Shown: positions 8,574 through 16,989, numbered from the stretch's first letter. The stretch: DNA of 64,000 nucleotides from CAWBRT01 sp963819175 (GCA_963819175.1 CAWFVJ010000019.1:135928-199927); one strand, 5' to 3'. Made by a program: numbers and translations. The notes: generated by a model from the letters alone, not told the origin.

Positions 8574-8846
8574 ATGGAAATGGTTCCCCACATAAGTCCT
8601 ATCCTCGCCGTCGTTGCGCTGCTGCTTGCATTGATTGCCGCCAGCGGTAAGGTCAGCCTCAATGCCGGGAATATTCTGCTCTTTGTAGCCTGGGGGGCCG
8701 GGGTCTACGCCGTTATGCAATCCGGGATGAAGGAGCGCCACCTGAAAATCGCCGCCGAATGCGGAGTCGGAATCGTGGTTTTGATGGTCAGCTACTGGGT
8801 AACGCAACGCCGCATCAAGCAGTCGTCCGATTCCAAGAAGGAGTAA
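8574..8846 (+). CDS. Small hypothetical membrane protein
   Basis: 90 residues with three likely transmembrane segments: about residues 7-25 (SPILAVVALLLALIAASGK), 31-50 (AGNILLFVAWGAGVYAVMQ) and 60-80 (CGVGIVVLMVSYWVTQRR), with a charged C-terminus (SSDSKKE). Amino-acid composition and clean codon pattern support a real gene although I recognise no family. It lies between repeat clusters with no operon partner. Confidence 0.6.
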   Translation: MEMVPHISPILAVVALLLALIAASGKVSLNAGNILLFVAWGAGVYAVMQSGMKERHLKIAAECGVGIVVLMVSYWVTQRRIKQSSDSKKE

Positions 8847-8849
8847 GCC

Positions 8850-9195
8850 CAGGTGCCCCACATCCCGCCCGTCTTTGGCTGACGGGGGGTCGAAGCGCTG
8901 CCACCCCCTATCTGCCGGGTGCCCCGTTCGCCCGTCGTTGGCTAACCTGGGGGTAGTTCTTTCCTGAGCCGAGACGCTATCCCTGCGCATGTACCCTCAC
9001 ATCCGTCATCCCAACCGCAGCGGAGGGATCTTGTGTTTTCCGTGGGTGCCATGCTCTTTCTGAACATGCGCTTTGTCCTTGGGGGCATCTCCTGAGTTCG
9101 TCAGTCGGTATCCGGCGACGGTTGGGCCATCGCCGTGGTGGGGAAGCTTTACGGGGGCCTGTGGTCGGCCGGGTGCCCCACCCAAGCTTCTTTTG
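8850..9195. repeat. Hairpin repeats, the last one split by an insertion sequence
   Basis: Degenerate copies of the CCAGGTT/AACCTGGGG type lie at 8850-8885 and 8916-8955, and a 'CATCCC' repeat at 9004-9040. At 9173-9195 the left half of a CCCCACCCAAG hairpin is cut by the IS481 element; its right half resumes at 10489. Read without the element, the two halves make a normal hairpin with loop CTTCTTTTG. Confidence 0.8.
9187..9195 (+). repeat. Target-site duplication, left copy
   Basis: CTTCTTTTG, identical to 10489-10497. It corresponds to the loop of the interrupted hairpin repeat. Confidence 0.88.
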
Positions 9196-10488
9196 TGTTC
9201 AGTCTCATGACATCCTTTCCAAAGTGTCTCGGGACATCCTTTACACTTCCGCGCGAGCGCAGCGAGCGCGGGAGTGTAAGCCGAGATGCCTTGGAAGACC
9301 ATGGACGTACGAGAACAGCGGGTGCAGTTTGTGGTGGCGGCGTTGCGCCGGAGCAGTCGCTGACGGCGCTTTGTGAGGAGTTTGGGGTGTCGCGTCCCAC
9401 CGGGCGTTTGTGGCTGGAGCGTTACCGGCAGCAAGGCCTGGCGGGCATCGCCGAGCGTAGCCGTCGTCCGCTTCACAGCCCGCGTCTGACGGCTGGGGAA
9501 CTGGAGGAGCGGGTCGTCGAGCTGCGCCGCTGCTATCCGGACTGGGGTGCGCGCAAGCTGGCAGTCCTGCTGGAGCGCGAGGGGGCGCGGCTGACCCGCA
9601 GCACGATTCATCGCATTCTGTTGCGGCGCGATCTGATCCATCCGGCGGACCGGCACGATGTGGCGGATGAGCGCTTTGAACGCTGCCGTCCCAACGAGCT
9701 GTGGCAGATGGACTTCAAGAGTCCGAAGGGTTGGAATGCGCCGACCGGCCCCTTGTCGGTGATCGACGACCACAGCCGCTACTTGCTGGTGTTGCAGCAG
9801 ACGGGGAGCACGCGTGGGGATCTGGTCCGGGAGCAGTTGCAGAGCGTCTTTTGCGATTGCGGCGTCCCGGAGGGGATGCTGATGGACCATGGCATTCCGT
9901 GGTGGAGCGCGCGCTCGCCGATGGGCACGACGGAGCTGGCGGTGTGGCTGATGAAGCAGGGTATTCGGCTGCACTGGAGCGGGATTCGGCATCCCCAGAC
10001 GCAGGGCAAGGTGGAGCGCTTTCACGGCGAGATGGAGCGGGCCTTGCGGCATCGCGGCTGGCAGGACAAGCCGCCGCAGCAGTGGCTTGATGAGTTTCGC
10101 TGGGAACACAACCAGGTCCGCCCGCACGAGGCACTGCAAATGCGCACCCCGGCCTCGGTGTGGCGGCCGAGTCCGCGGGTCTACGATGCGCAGCCGCCGC
10201 GCTGGGAGTATCCGGCGGAAGCGCGGGTGCGCCGGCTGGATGGCGATGGCAAGATGAACGCTTTCGGACGGACCTGGAACATCGGCCAGGGGCTGCGCCG
10301 GGAGTGGGTGCAACTGCTGCAACTGGAAGATCGGGTGCAGGTGTATGACTGCCGCACCCTAGTGCGCGAGCTCGATCTCGCGACCCAGCATTCGACCTCG
10401 GTCGAACGCTGGATCGCAGACTGAGTGCAAAACCCAACTGGAAAGGATGTGTCGAGACAAACTGGAAAGTATGTCTTGGGACTAGACA
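9196..10488 (+). mobile_element. IS481-family insertion sequence
   Basis: 1,293 bp, bounded by imperfect inverted repeats of about 53 bp: left TGTTCAGTCTCATGACAT (9196-9248) and right, read in reverse, TGTCTAGTCCCAAGACAT (10488-10436). Each end carries two tandem copies of a GACATCCTTTCCA-like box, presumably transposase sites. It is flanked by a perfect 9-bp direct repeat CTTCTTTTG (9187-9195 and 10489-10497). One transposase gene fills the element. Family assigned from the transposase. Confidence 0.93.
9301..10424 (+). pseudogene. IS481-family transposase with N-terminal frameshift
   Basis: DDE/rve-type transposase. The natural start is the ATG at 9301 (MDVREQRVQFVVAALRR), but this frame stops at 9361. 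The rest, from APEQSLTALCEEFGVSRPTG on, is in another frame, so one base has been lost or gained near 9343-9351. The remaining domains are intact: helix-turn-helix (about 9350-9440), a second HTH (WGARKLAVLLEREG), the catalytic core with first Asp in ELWQMDFKSPKG, second Asp in DHG (GMLMDHGIPWW), Glu in GKVERFHGEMERAL, and the C-terminal HNQVRPHEALQ. Probably inactive unless the shift is programmed or a sequence error. Confidence 0.88.
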
Positions 10489-10497
10489 CTTCTTTTG
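10489..10497 (+). repeat. Target-site duplication, right copy
   Basis: CTTCTTTTG, identical to 9187-9195; the right stem CTTGAGTGGGG of the hairpin follows directly. Confidence 0.88.
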
Positions 10498-10590
10498 CTT
10501 GAGTGGGGTAGTTTCTTCGCCGCTGTGAGCGTCACCCTGCGCGGGTGCCCCAGGTTCGCCCGTCGTTGGCTAACCTGGGAGTAGTTCTTT
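10498..10590. repeat. Right half of split hairpin plus another hairpin
   Basis: 10498-10515 completes the hairpin split by the IS element (CTTGAGTGGGGTAGTTTCTT). 10543-10582 is a GTTCGCCCGTCGTTGGCTAAC hairpin with outer CCCCAG/CTGGGA. From 10590 to 10855 I see no gene or structured element; GC content falls here, at the start of the AT-richer island. Confidence 0.75.
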
Positions 10591-10855
10591 CCTGAGCCGA
10601 GACGCTATCCCTGGCGATACATTCAGTCTGTCCGGAGTGAACCGCGACCCCCTATGACCTTGGGTGCAGCTCCGCGTAAGCCGATGGTCCGCGAAGGAAA
10701 GCGTTCTCCCCTGAGAACCGGTACCAGCCACTCCTAAGCATCTGCCCTCGAGTATAAAACTAGCTGTGCCACAGACTGCAACATTCCTATTGCATCGAGC
10801 TTTGTTCCGGTTGAGAATGTGGCTGCTGCTCGCAATTGAGCATTGGAGTGCCTTG

Positions 10856-12127
10856 ATGCAATTCTGGCGCAGAATCGTTCCTTTGGTATTTCTGCTTTTG
10901 ATTGGAGCCCCCTCCGTCCTACGCGCGCAGCTGGCGGTCGTGCCTCCGCCCGGCAAACTGGACAATGTCTACACGCAGGGAGCCATCTCCTTCCATTACC
11001 CACAGAACTGGCAGGTGCTAGATAAGAAGGGAGAGGGCGATGTTCTGATCGGACCGCCTGAAGCAGTTTATCACTGGCGCCTGCGGCAGAACCGAAAAGT
11101 CGGGGTGTCAGGAAATATTAGCCACGGTCTACTCTGGGGTTACTATGAACCCAATTTCCCCACCATAGAAGGAGCTGCGGACGAACTCTTGGGGCGATTT
11201 CATCAGAGATTCGGGAGTCTGTGGTACCGCGCTGACGCCGATGCAAAGGTTCAGGCAAACGGACGACCTGCGTTGTTCCGAGGAGTCATGATTTTCCCGC
11301 AGATCCCAGTCCTTTCAGCAGAAGCTAATGGCATCTTGTTTCTCATTCAAGATGGTGGACGGGTATGGTATTGGCTCACGTTTTTCCTGAGTGGCGACAC
11401 GCAGCAGTACACTCCTACGCTTGCAGCTCTTCTGGGGAGTATTTCAATCGGCGGGAAAGGCCTCGACATCGCGGAATTCGTTGACGTGCAGCGTGCGCTT
11501 CCCAAAGAAACCCTTAGCGCAAGTGAGATTGCGAAAAGAAGCCTTCCTTCAGTTGTTATGCTGACGATGCAAGATAGCCATGGCCAGCCAATCAAGTTGG
11601 GCAGCGGGTTTCTCGTTCAAAACGGTTTGATAGTGACAAATTTCCACGTCATCGAGGGAGCACAGCAAGGGTACGTCAGACTGGTGGGCCAGGATGCCCG
11701 TTATTCGGTGATCGGCGTTGTTGCTGCGAACGAAGATAATGACCTAGCTTTATTATCGATCGCTCAAGCTGCCAATGCGCCACCGCTTCAGCTTACCCAG
11801 GAACCAGGTCCCGTGGTCGGCGACACGGTTTACGTTATCGGTAATCCAGAAGGGCTGGAAGGGACATTTTCACAGGGAATTGTCAGTAGCATTCGCGGAT
11901 CCCGGGAGAGGGCTCTTATCCAGATCACAGCACCAATCTCGGCCGGCAGCAGTGGTGGCCCTGTTCTTGACAACAAGGGAGCGGTAATCGGGGTAGCGGT
12001 CGGGATGATTGAAGCCGGTCAGAACCTGAACTTCGCTATCCCAGTCTCATCTGTCGCTGACCTGCTTTCAAGAACCGGCCCAATAGTGCTGTTGCCTGAG
12101 TTTTCGCATGGTAGGAGTTGGAAATGA
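10856..12127 (+). CDS. Secreted trypsin-like (S1C/DegP-type) serine protease with N-terminal extra domain
   Basis: 423 residues from the ATG at 10856, which has a GGAG box 8 bases upstream and opens a clear signal peptide (MQFWRRIVPLVFLLLIGAP...RAQ, cleavage near residue 25); longer in-frame starts would bury it. Residues ~35-200 form a domain I cannot name (contains GAISFHYPQNWQVL, reminiscent of PsbP-like exported domains). Residues ~220-405 are a chymotrypsin fold with triad His264 (NFHVIEGA), Asp296 (EDNDLALL) and Ser366 (ISAGSSGGPV). No PDZ domain follows, unlike DegP. The stop overlaps the GIY-YIG gene (ATGA), so the two are coupled. Codon and base use is more AT-rich than in truB or rdgB. 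Confidence 0.85.
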   Translation: MQFWRRIVPLVFLLLIGAPSVLRAQLAVVPPPGKLDNVYTQGAISFHYPQNWQVLDKKGEGDVLIGPPEAVYHWRLRQNRKVGVSGNISHGLLWGYYEPNFPTIEGAADELLGRFHQRFGSLWYRADADAKVQANGRPALFRGVMIFPQIPVLSAEANGILFLIQDGGRVWYWLTFFLSGDTQQYTPTLAALLGSISIGGKGLDIAEFVDVQRALPKETLSASEIAKRSLPSVVMLTMQDSHGQPIKLGSGFLVQNGLIVTNFHVIEGAQQGYVRLVGQDARYSVIGVVAANEDNDLALLSIAQAANAPPLQLTQEPGPVVGDTVYVIGNPEGLEGTFSQGIVSSIRGSRERALIQITAPISAGSSGGPVLDNKGAVIGVAVGMIEAGQNLNFAIPVSSVADLLSRTGPIVLLPEFSHGRSWK

Positions 12128-12612
12128 CATCTGATGACGCGTTTTCGGATTTCAAGCCGTGGACCCGGACCGCAGCTTCAACAGCGCCCCAGAAGCCCGG
12201 GGTTTATGCCTTCAGACTCGTTGGATCTTCGATAGGGCGCGTATTGGGTCAATCAGACTTGGTGTACATCGGCTGTACTGAGAACGTGCCATCGTTGCGC
12301 CGCCGGGTACAGGAGCACTGGGGAAACGTGCGACTTGAGCGAATACGGCGGAAGGTTGGCCCGCTCGAAGTTGCTTGGAGGACCTGCCGGACGCTAAAGG
12401 AAGCGGTCGACCTTGAGTCAGACTTGCTAGGCAAGTACAAGCACGAACATATTGAATTGCCGCCCTTGAATGACCAAATCTCTGGGCGAGAGAGGCAGCA
12501 AGCGATCGATTCCTTAGCGGAACTCCTACGGCTAAAGCGAGATGACGTCCCCAGGCTTGTTGCTTTCCTTCAAAGTAAATCAGCAGTGAAGGTGACAGCG
12601 CCTGCGGTTTAA
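12124..12612 (+). CDS. GIY-YIG nuclease-like protein
   Basis: 162 residues. The GIY-YIG signature is present as KPGVYAF followed 20 residues later by LVYIGCTEN. The downstream catalytic elements are an Arg-rich helix (SLRRRVQEHWG), a Glu in DLESDLLGKYKHEH and an Asn in PPLNDQ. It lacks the UvrC or intron-nuclease partner domains; the C-terminal ~40 residues are helical and charged. ATG at 12124 has AGGAG 6 bases upstream and overlaps the protease stop. Coupling to an exported protease is odd because this protein has no signal peptide and should be cytoplasmic. DNA or RNA cleavage is likely by family but unproven. Confidence 0.72.
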   Translation: MTSDDAFSDFKPWTRTAASTAPQKPGVYAFRLVGSSIGRVLGQSDLVYIGCTENVPSLRRRVQEHWGNVRLERIRRKVGPLEVAWRTCRTLKEAVDLESDLLGKYKHEHIELPPLNDQISGRERQQAIDSLAELLRLKRDDVPRLVAFLQSKSAVKVTAPAV

Positions 12613-12708
12613 TGTCAAGAGCTTCGGGTTCCGACAGAAATTCTGAGCGAAAACAGCGCACTCCCGGAAATCCGGTAATACTTCACAGAATATCTATTAT
12701 CGGACATA

Positions 12709-13062
12709 TCAGCCTCGGCATTTGCCAGACGCTTCGGTGCCGATGCTGCTGATATCGTTCTCAGGTTGAGGGCTAGGTTTGGTCAGACTTAAAGGACGCC
12801 ACATCGGGCTAAACGTCGCGTTGGCCGGTTCGGGTTCGCATGCGACTCCCGGAAAGATGTACGAATCGCCTTTGCCGACTTGTACGAAAACGAAGTATTC
12901 ATTCTTGGTCGGCTTCGCTGCATACCTGCGATTCACATCCTCATGGTTGAACATGATGATTTTGAAGTCGTCCCTGCTCTCAGCCGCCCGTTTGAGCATC
13001 GAGCACTTCTTGGCCTGGAGGAAAGTTGAAAATTCCTTGACAGCTGGAGTGCAAAATGCCAT
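12709..13062 (-). CDS. Hypothetical protein, weakly supported
   Basis: About 117 residues from an ATG at 13062 (in-frame alternative at 13092). Composition looks protein-like (KIIMFNHEDVNRRYAAKP, NEYFVFVQVGKGDSYIFPG) and the opposite-strand frame is less convincing. There is no recognised family, no strong ribosome site and no partner: it is antisense to and overlaps the leader of the DUF3311 gene. It may be a fragment. Confidence 0.35.
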   Translation of the reverse strand: MAFCTPAVKEFSTFLQAKKCSMLKRAAESRDDFKIIMFNHEDVNRRYAAKPTKNEYFVFVQVGKGDSYIFPGVACEPEPANATFSPMWRPLSLTKPSPQPENDISSIGTEASGKCRG

Positions 13063-13106
13063 ATTTCGTTGTCTAGACAAACACAACTGCAATAGGGAGT
13101 CTCCAG

Positions 13107-13313
13107 ATGCGCAGCAGATTTTGGACTTGGCTATTCGTGTTGATTATCCCGCTTCTTGCCGTTGTCGGCGCGTTCCCCTTTTATAACCGGGCTGAGCCTT
13201 TCATTCTGGGCTTCCCGTTTATATATTTCTGGATCTTCATGTGTATAGTACTCACGCCGGTCTCCATGTTCATCGGCTACAAATTAGATCCCGAAAACAA
13301 AGAAGAAGATTAA
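13107..13313 (+). CDS. DUF3311 small membrane protein
   Basis: 68 residues, two transmembrane helices: about 6-24 (WTWLFVLIIPLLAVVGAF) and 36-60 (FPFIYFWIFMCIVLTPVSMF), ending in an acidic tail (DPENKEED). DUF3311 proteins are typically encoded next to sodium:solute symporters and may be small accessory subunits; that is exactly the arrangement here, with the symporter starting 38 bp downstream. GGGAG precedes the ATG by about 7 bases. GC content is low like its neighbours. Confidence 0.82.
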   Translation: MRSRFWTWLFVLIIPLLAVVGAFPFYNRAEPFILGFPFIYFWIFMCIVLTPVSMFIGYKLDPENKEED

Positions 13314-13351
13314 GCTAATAATCCGTCGCAGCAGCCGGAAAGGGCATAGCT

Positions 13352-14848
13352 ATGGCTCTATTTACATTCACAATTCTTATACTGGTATCCATCGGTCTGG
13401 CCCTCCTATCACGACGTGGGATCATAGCCAGCGACATCAATCAGATATTAGTGGCAAGCCGAAAATTCGGCGCCTTTTTATTCTTCTTTGTTACCGTAGG
13501 CGAAATCTATGGCATCGGAACAATGATCGGCGTTCCCGGCGCGGTATATTCGCGTGGATCTAGCTATGTCATTTGGTTTCTTGGCTACATTCTGCTGGCT
13601 TATCCGGTAGGTTATTTTTTGAACCCCCGGGTATGGAGAATCGGAAAAGTCGGTGACGCTTCAACAACGAGCGATTGGTTTGGGTGGCGGTTTGACAGTA
13701 AGTGGCTCGGACTTCTCGTCGCCTTTTTGAGCATCTTGTTCCTTCTGCCCTGGGCGCAAATGCAATTTGCTGGATTAAGCATCATTATTCGTTATTTGGG
13801 CGTTCACATTAATCCTATTGCTGCCGTCATCGTCGCATCGTTTATTGCTTTCACTTATGTCGGACTCTCCGGCATAAAAGGTTCAGCGTATGTCGCCATC
13901 CTCAAAGACTTTTTGATGATTGCCGCTATTCTTATTGGCGGGATCACGGCAGTAGTTAAAATGCCTGGCGGGTTGGAGGCGATCTACAGAGCCGCTTATG
14001 TGAAATTCCCCACTTATCTGACGGTCGTGGCCGTTCCGATAGACAAGCACGTGACCTTCTTGATCTCGACCATCATATTTCAAGCGGTGGGATTCTACAG
14101 TTGGCCCTCGATTATGCAATACGTGTTCTCGGCAAAATCAGAGAAGACGATAAGACATAATCAATGCATTATGCCGGTGTACATGTTGATGTATGTATTT
14201 CTGGTGACTGCTGCATTTTTTACCCTCGTTACGGTTCCTGGCCTGAAGAATCCTGACGATGCGTTCATGGGCATGATCGTTCGGAATCTACCTTCCTGGC
14301 TAGTCGGAGTCGTTGCTGCCGGTGGAGCTCTGACCTGCATCCTCGTATTGGCCGATGTTTCACTGGCCATCGGTGGAATCGTATCCCGGAATATTGTCGG
14401 TATGTTTAACCCTGGTATGTCTTCCACAAGGCTTGTGCGGTGGACCCGAGCTTCTACGGCTCTTTTCCTGATAATGAGTGTTTTGCTCACCATTTACTTC
14501 CCCAAGTTGCTTCTGGGCCTGATCACCATCGCGTATTTCGGGATTACTCAAATCTTTCCTGGAATAGTCGCAACTATCGCTTGGAAGCGGGCAACCAAGT
14601 GGGGAATCGCCGCTGGCATGATAGTAGGTGTGGTCTGTGTATTTTGGTTCAATACCATCCAGATTGTAACTTACGGAATCAATAAGGGACTGGTATCTGT
14701 CTTCATCAATGCCGCGGTTATGATTATAGTTAGTCTAATGACTAAGCCGGACCCAGTAGCAGTGGAAAGATTTATGCGCACAGTAAAGGCTGATCGTCGA
14801 AGTGCTTCTGCGCTGGCTGCGGAGCCTGCGGTACCTGCGGTCCGTTAG
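13352..14848 (+). CDS. Sodium:solute symporter (SSS family)
   Basis: 498 residues, about 13 hydrophobic helices. Features include the N-terminal ASRKFGAFLFFFVTVGEIYG, where family members unwind TM1 to bind Na+, GTMIGVPGAVYSRGSS, and the long middle helix pairs. Likely a Na+-coupled uptake carrier for an organic anion or amide, paired with the upstream DUF3311 protein. The amidohydrolase starts 28 bp downstream, so the three genes look like an uptake-plus-hydrolysis operon. Substrate unknown. Base composition is clearly AT-richer than the surrounding chromosome. Confidence 0.9.
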   Translation: MALFTFTILILVSIGLALLSRRGIIASDINQILVASRKFGAFLFFFVTVGEIYGIGTMIGVPGAVYSRGSSYVIWFLGYILLAYPVGYFLNPRVWRIGKVGDASTTSDWFGWRFDSKWLGLLVAFLSILFLLPWAQMQFAGLSIIIRYLGVHINPIAAVIVASFIAFTYVGLSGIKGSAYVAILKDFLMIAAILIGGITAVVKMPGGLEAIYRAAYVKFPTYLTVVAVPIDKHVTFLISTIIFQAVGFYSWPSIMQYVFSAKSEKTIRHNQCIMPVYMLMYVFLVTAAFFTLVTVPGLKNPDDAFMGMIVRNLPSWLVGVVAAGGALTCILVLADVSLAIGGIVSRNIVGMFNPGMSSTRLVRWTRASTALFLIMSVLLTIYFPKLLLGLITIAYFGITQIFPGIVATIAWKRATKWGIAAGMIVGVVCVFWFNTIQIVTYGINKGLVSVFINAAVMIIVSLMTKPDPVAVERFMRTVKADRRSASALAAEPAVPAVR

Positions 14849-14875
14849 AAAGCAGTATTGAGGAGCAAGAAGACG

Positions 14876-16504
14876 ATGCACATCGACCAAGCGTATCTGA
14901 ACGGTAAGGTCATTACGATGGATGACGGTAACTGCATCCAGCAAGCGGTGGCCGTAAAGGCGGATAGAATTGCGGCCGTCGGGTCGAACGCGCAAATTAT
15001 GGCTTTGTGTGGCCCCGATACAAAAGTAATTGACCTGCAAGGAAAGACAATGACGCCGGGGTTCGTCGATGGGCACAGTCATTTGATGCCAGCCGGTGTA
15101 CAAGCACTGTATGAGGTATCGCTGAACAGCCCGCCAGTGGGAACAACGAAGTGCATTGCCGATATTGTGCAAGCACTGAAGGTGAAAGCAGCCACCCTAC
15201 CGAAAGGACAGTGGGTCATCGGCGCCGGCTATGACGACACCTTGCTGGCTGAAAAACGGCATCTGACGAACGCCGAACTGGATCTGGTGTCTACCGAGCA
15301 TCCTGTGGTAATCGTGCATATTTCCGGTCACGTAGGATGCGTGAATTCGGCAGCCCTGAAATGGCTGGGGATTGATCGCAACACACCCGATCCGGACGGA
15401 GGACAGATCGTTAGAGACCCGCTATCCGGCGAGCCCAACGGATATCTAACAGAAACCGCCATCATGGATGTAAGGAAGAGACTGCCGGCCCTCACTCTCG
15501 AGCAGGGAGTTGCTGCTGCCAGCCACATGGCGCTGCAATATGCAATGAAAGGTGTCACTACCGTACAAGACGGGATCGTGAACGATATCGAGACACTTGA
15601 ACAACTTATCGAGGCCAGGAAGTCAGGCCGGATGCCAACCCGCCTAGTCGTTTGGCTGGCTCCAGAGTTAGTTCTGGGAATAAAGAGGGGGGACATTAAG
15701 GTAAGAGGGCTGGCGGAGAGCGATCTGGCGATCCGAACGGCAAAGATGTTTCACGATGGATCGATACAGGCATGGACAGCCTACCTGAGCAAACCATATT
15801 TTGTTCAGCTAAAAAATGCCGCGCCAGATTATCGGGGCTGGCCGATCAGGAGTCGGGAAGAGCTGGTCCGAATAGTCAAAGAACTGCACAAGGCGGGGTT
15901 GCAGATAGCGATTCACGGCAACGGAGACGCCGCCATTGACGATATTTTATTTGCCTATGAAGCCGCGCAAAACGAGTTCCCTCGCCCCGACGCCCGGCAC
16001 GTCGCAGTACATGCCCAGACGTCCCGGGAGGATCAGCTGGATAAGATGAAGGAGCTGGGCGTAATCCCATCGTTCTTCGTTGTGCACACCTACTATTGGG
16101 GCGATCGGCACACGGAGATCTTTTTAGGGCCTGAACGGGCCGCGAGGATCAATCCTCTGAAATCCGCTCTCCAGCGGGGGCTGCCATTCACGCTGCATAC
16201 TGATACGCCGGTCACGCCGATCAACCCCTTGTTCCTTGCCTGGTCCGCTGTTAACCGGATTTCATTCAGTGGACGGGTGATCGGTGCTGAGCAGCGGATA
16301 CCGGCACTGCAAGCGCTGCGCGCCATCACCATTAATTCGGCACGGCAGGCTTTCGAGGAAAATACAAGGGGGTCCCTAGAGCCGGGCAAGTTCGCGGATT
16401 TCGCCATTCTGTCCGGCGATCCGTTCGCTTCCCCCAACGCCCTCAAAGACATTAAGGTACTTGAGACTATCGTGGGCGGAACTAGCGTTTATCAATCTGC
16501 ATAG
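14876..16504 (+). CDS. YtcJ-like amidohydrolase (amidohydrolase 3 family)
   Basis: 542 residues. The N-terminal beta-sandwich strand AYLNGKVITMDDG is followed by the metal-binding HxH at His67/His69 (PGFVDGHSHLMPAG). Later family motifs are HGNGDAAIDDILFAYE, VHAQTSREDQLDKM, HTDTPVTPINP and the C-terminal GSLEPGKFADFAILSGDP. The ATG at 14876 has AGGAG about 10 bases upstream. Members hydrolyse N-substituted formamides or related amides. With the symporter just upstream, the substrate is probably the imported compound. Third gene of the AT-rich operon. Confidence 0.9.
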   Translation: MHIDQAYLNGKVITMDDGNCIQQAVAVKADRIAAVGSNAQIMALCGPDTKVIDLQGKTMTPGFVDGHSHLMPAGVQALYEVSLNSPPVGTTKCIADIVQALKVKAATLPKGQWVIGAGYDDTLLAEKRHLTNAELDLVSTEHPVVIVHISGHVGCVNSAALKWLGIDRNTPDPDGGQIVRDPLSGEPNGYLTETAIMDVRKRLPALTLEQGVAAASHMALQYAMKGVTTVQDGIVNDIETLEQLIEARKSGRMPTRLVVWLAPELVLGIKRGDIKVRGLAESDLAIRTAKMFHDGSIQAWTAYLSKPYFVQLKNAAPDYRGWPIRSREELVRIVKELHKAGLQIAIHGNGDAAIDDILFAYEAAQNEFPRPDARHVAVHAQTSREDQLDKMKELGVIPSFFVVHTYYWGDRHTEIFLGPERAARINPLKSALQRGLPFTLHTDTPVTPINPLFLAWSAVNRISFSGRVIGAEQRIPALQALRAITINSARQAFEENTRGSLEPGKFADFAILSGDPFASPNALKDIKVLETIVGGTSVYQSA

Positions 16505-16674
16505 GACAAAACGCAAGAGGTCGGGAATTCTGGAAGGAGGACGTGGCGCGAACGTCGGACGTGAGTAAACACACCGTCCGCGCCCGGACTACCTGGAATC
16601 GGACACGGCTTCCCTGCCAGTAGCGCATTATCGGACATAGATGCATCTGCTTCTCATGCACAAACTCGACCAAT

Positions 16675-16989
16675 TCACGCGGTTGGGGCCAGCAGATTCT
16701 CCACTTCCTGCCGGAATGCGTCCAGTTCGGCTAGTCGCTCGGGAGTAGCTTCCACCAGCTTCAACTTGTTTTGAAAGAAGCGCTTGCCCTCTTTTTCCAC
16801 AAGAACCCCCAGTGCGTCGCCCAGGCGCCAACCGGCTTGGCCGATCGGTTGAAGCCCCGCCGGCGTCGCTTGCAACAAGACAATGCAGTTTCCCTTCACG
16901 ACCCCTACGGCCGCCGGAAACCGTTCAAGCGATTGGAGTTCGAAGCCTGCGAGGTAAATTCTCTGAAGCTGCTCGGCGGGATCGGGCAT
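16675..16989 (-). CDS. Conserved-looking hypothetical protein
   Basis: 104 residues, cytoplasmic, no recognised family. The N-terminal part (AEQLQRIYLAGFELQSLERFP) and the central beta-rich GNCIVLLQATPAGLQPIG read like a small alpha/beta fold; the C-terminus is a charged helix (ATPERLAELDAFRQEVENLL). GC content returns here to the level of the core genome, so this gene marks the right edge of the AT-rich island. It may be acidobacterial-specific. Confidence 0.65.
   Translation of the reverse strand: MPDPAEQLQRIYLAGFELQSLERFPAAVGVVKGNCIVLLQATPAGLQPIGQAGWRLGDALGVLVEKEGKRFFQNKLKLVEATPERLAELDAFRQEVENLLAPTA

Noticed and set aside
9006..10322. 438-codon minus-strand open frame
   Set aside because: Antisense to the IS481 transposase and extending across the element boundary.
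12124..12612. Possible UvrC fragment because of the GIY-YIG domain
   Set aside because: Spacing between the GVY and YIG motifs is longer, the UvrC downstream domains are absent and the C-terminus is different; it is complete as a small protein.
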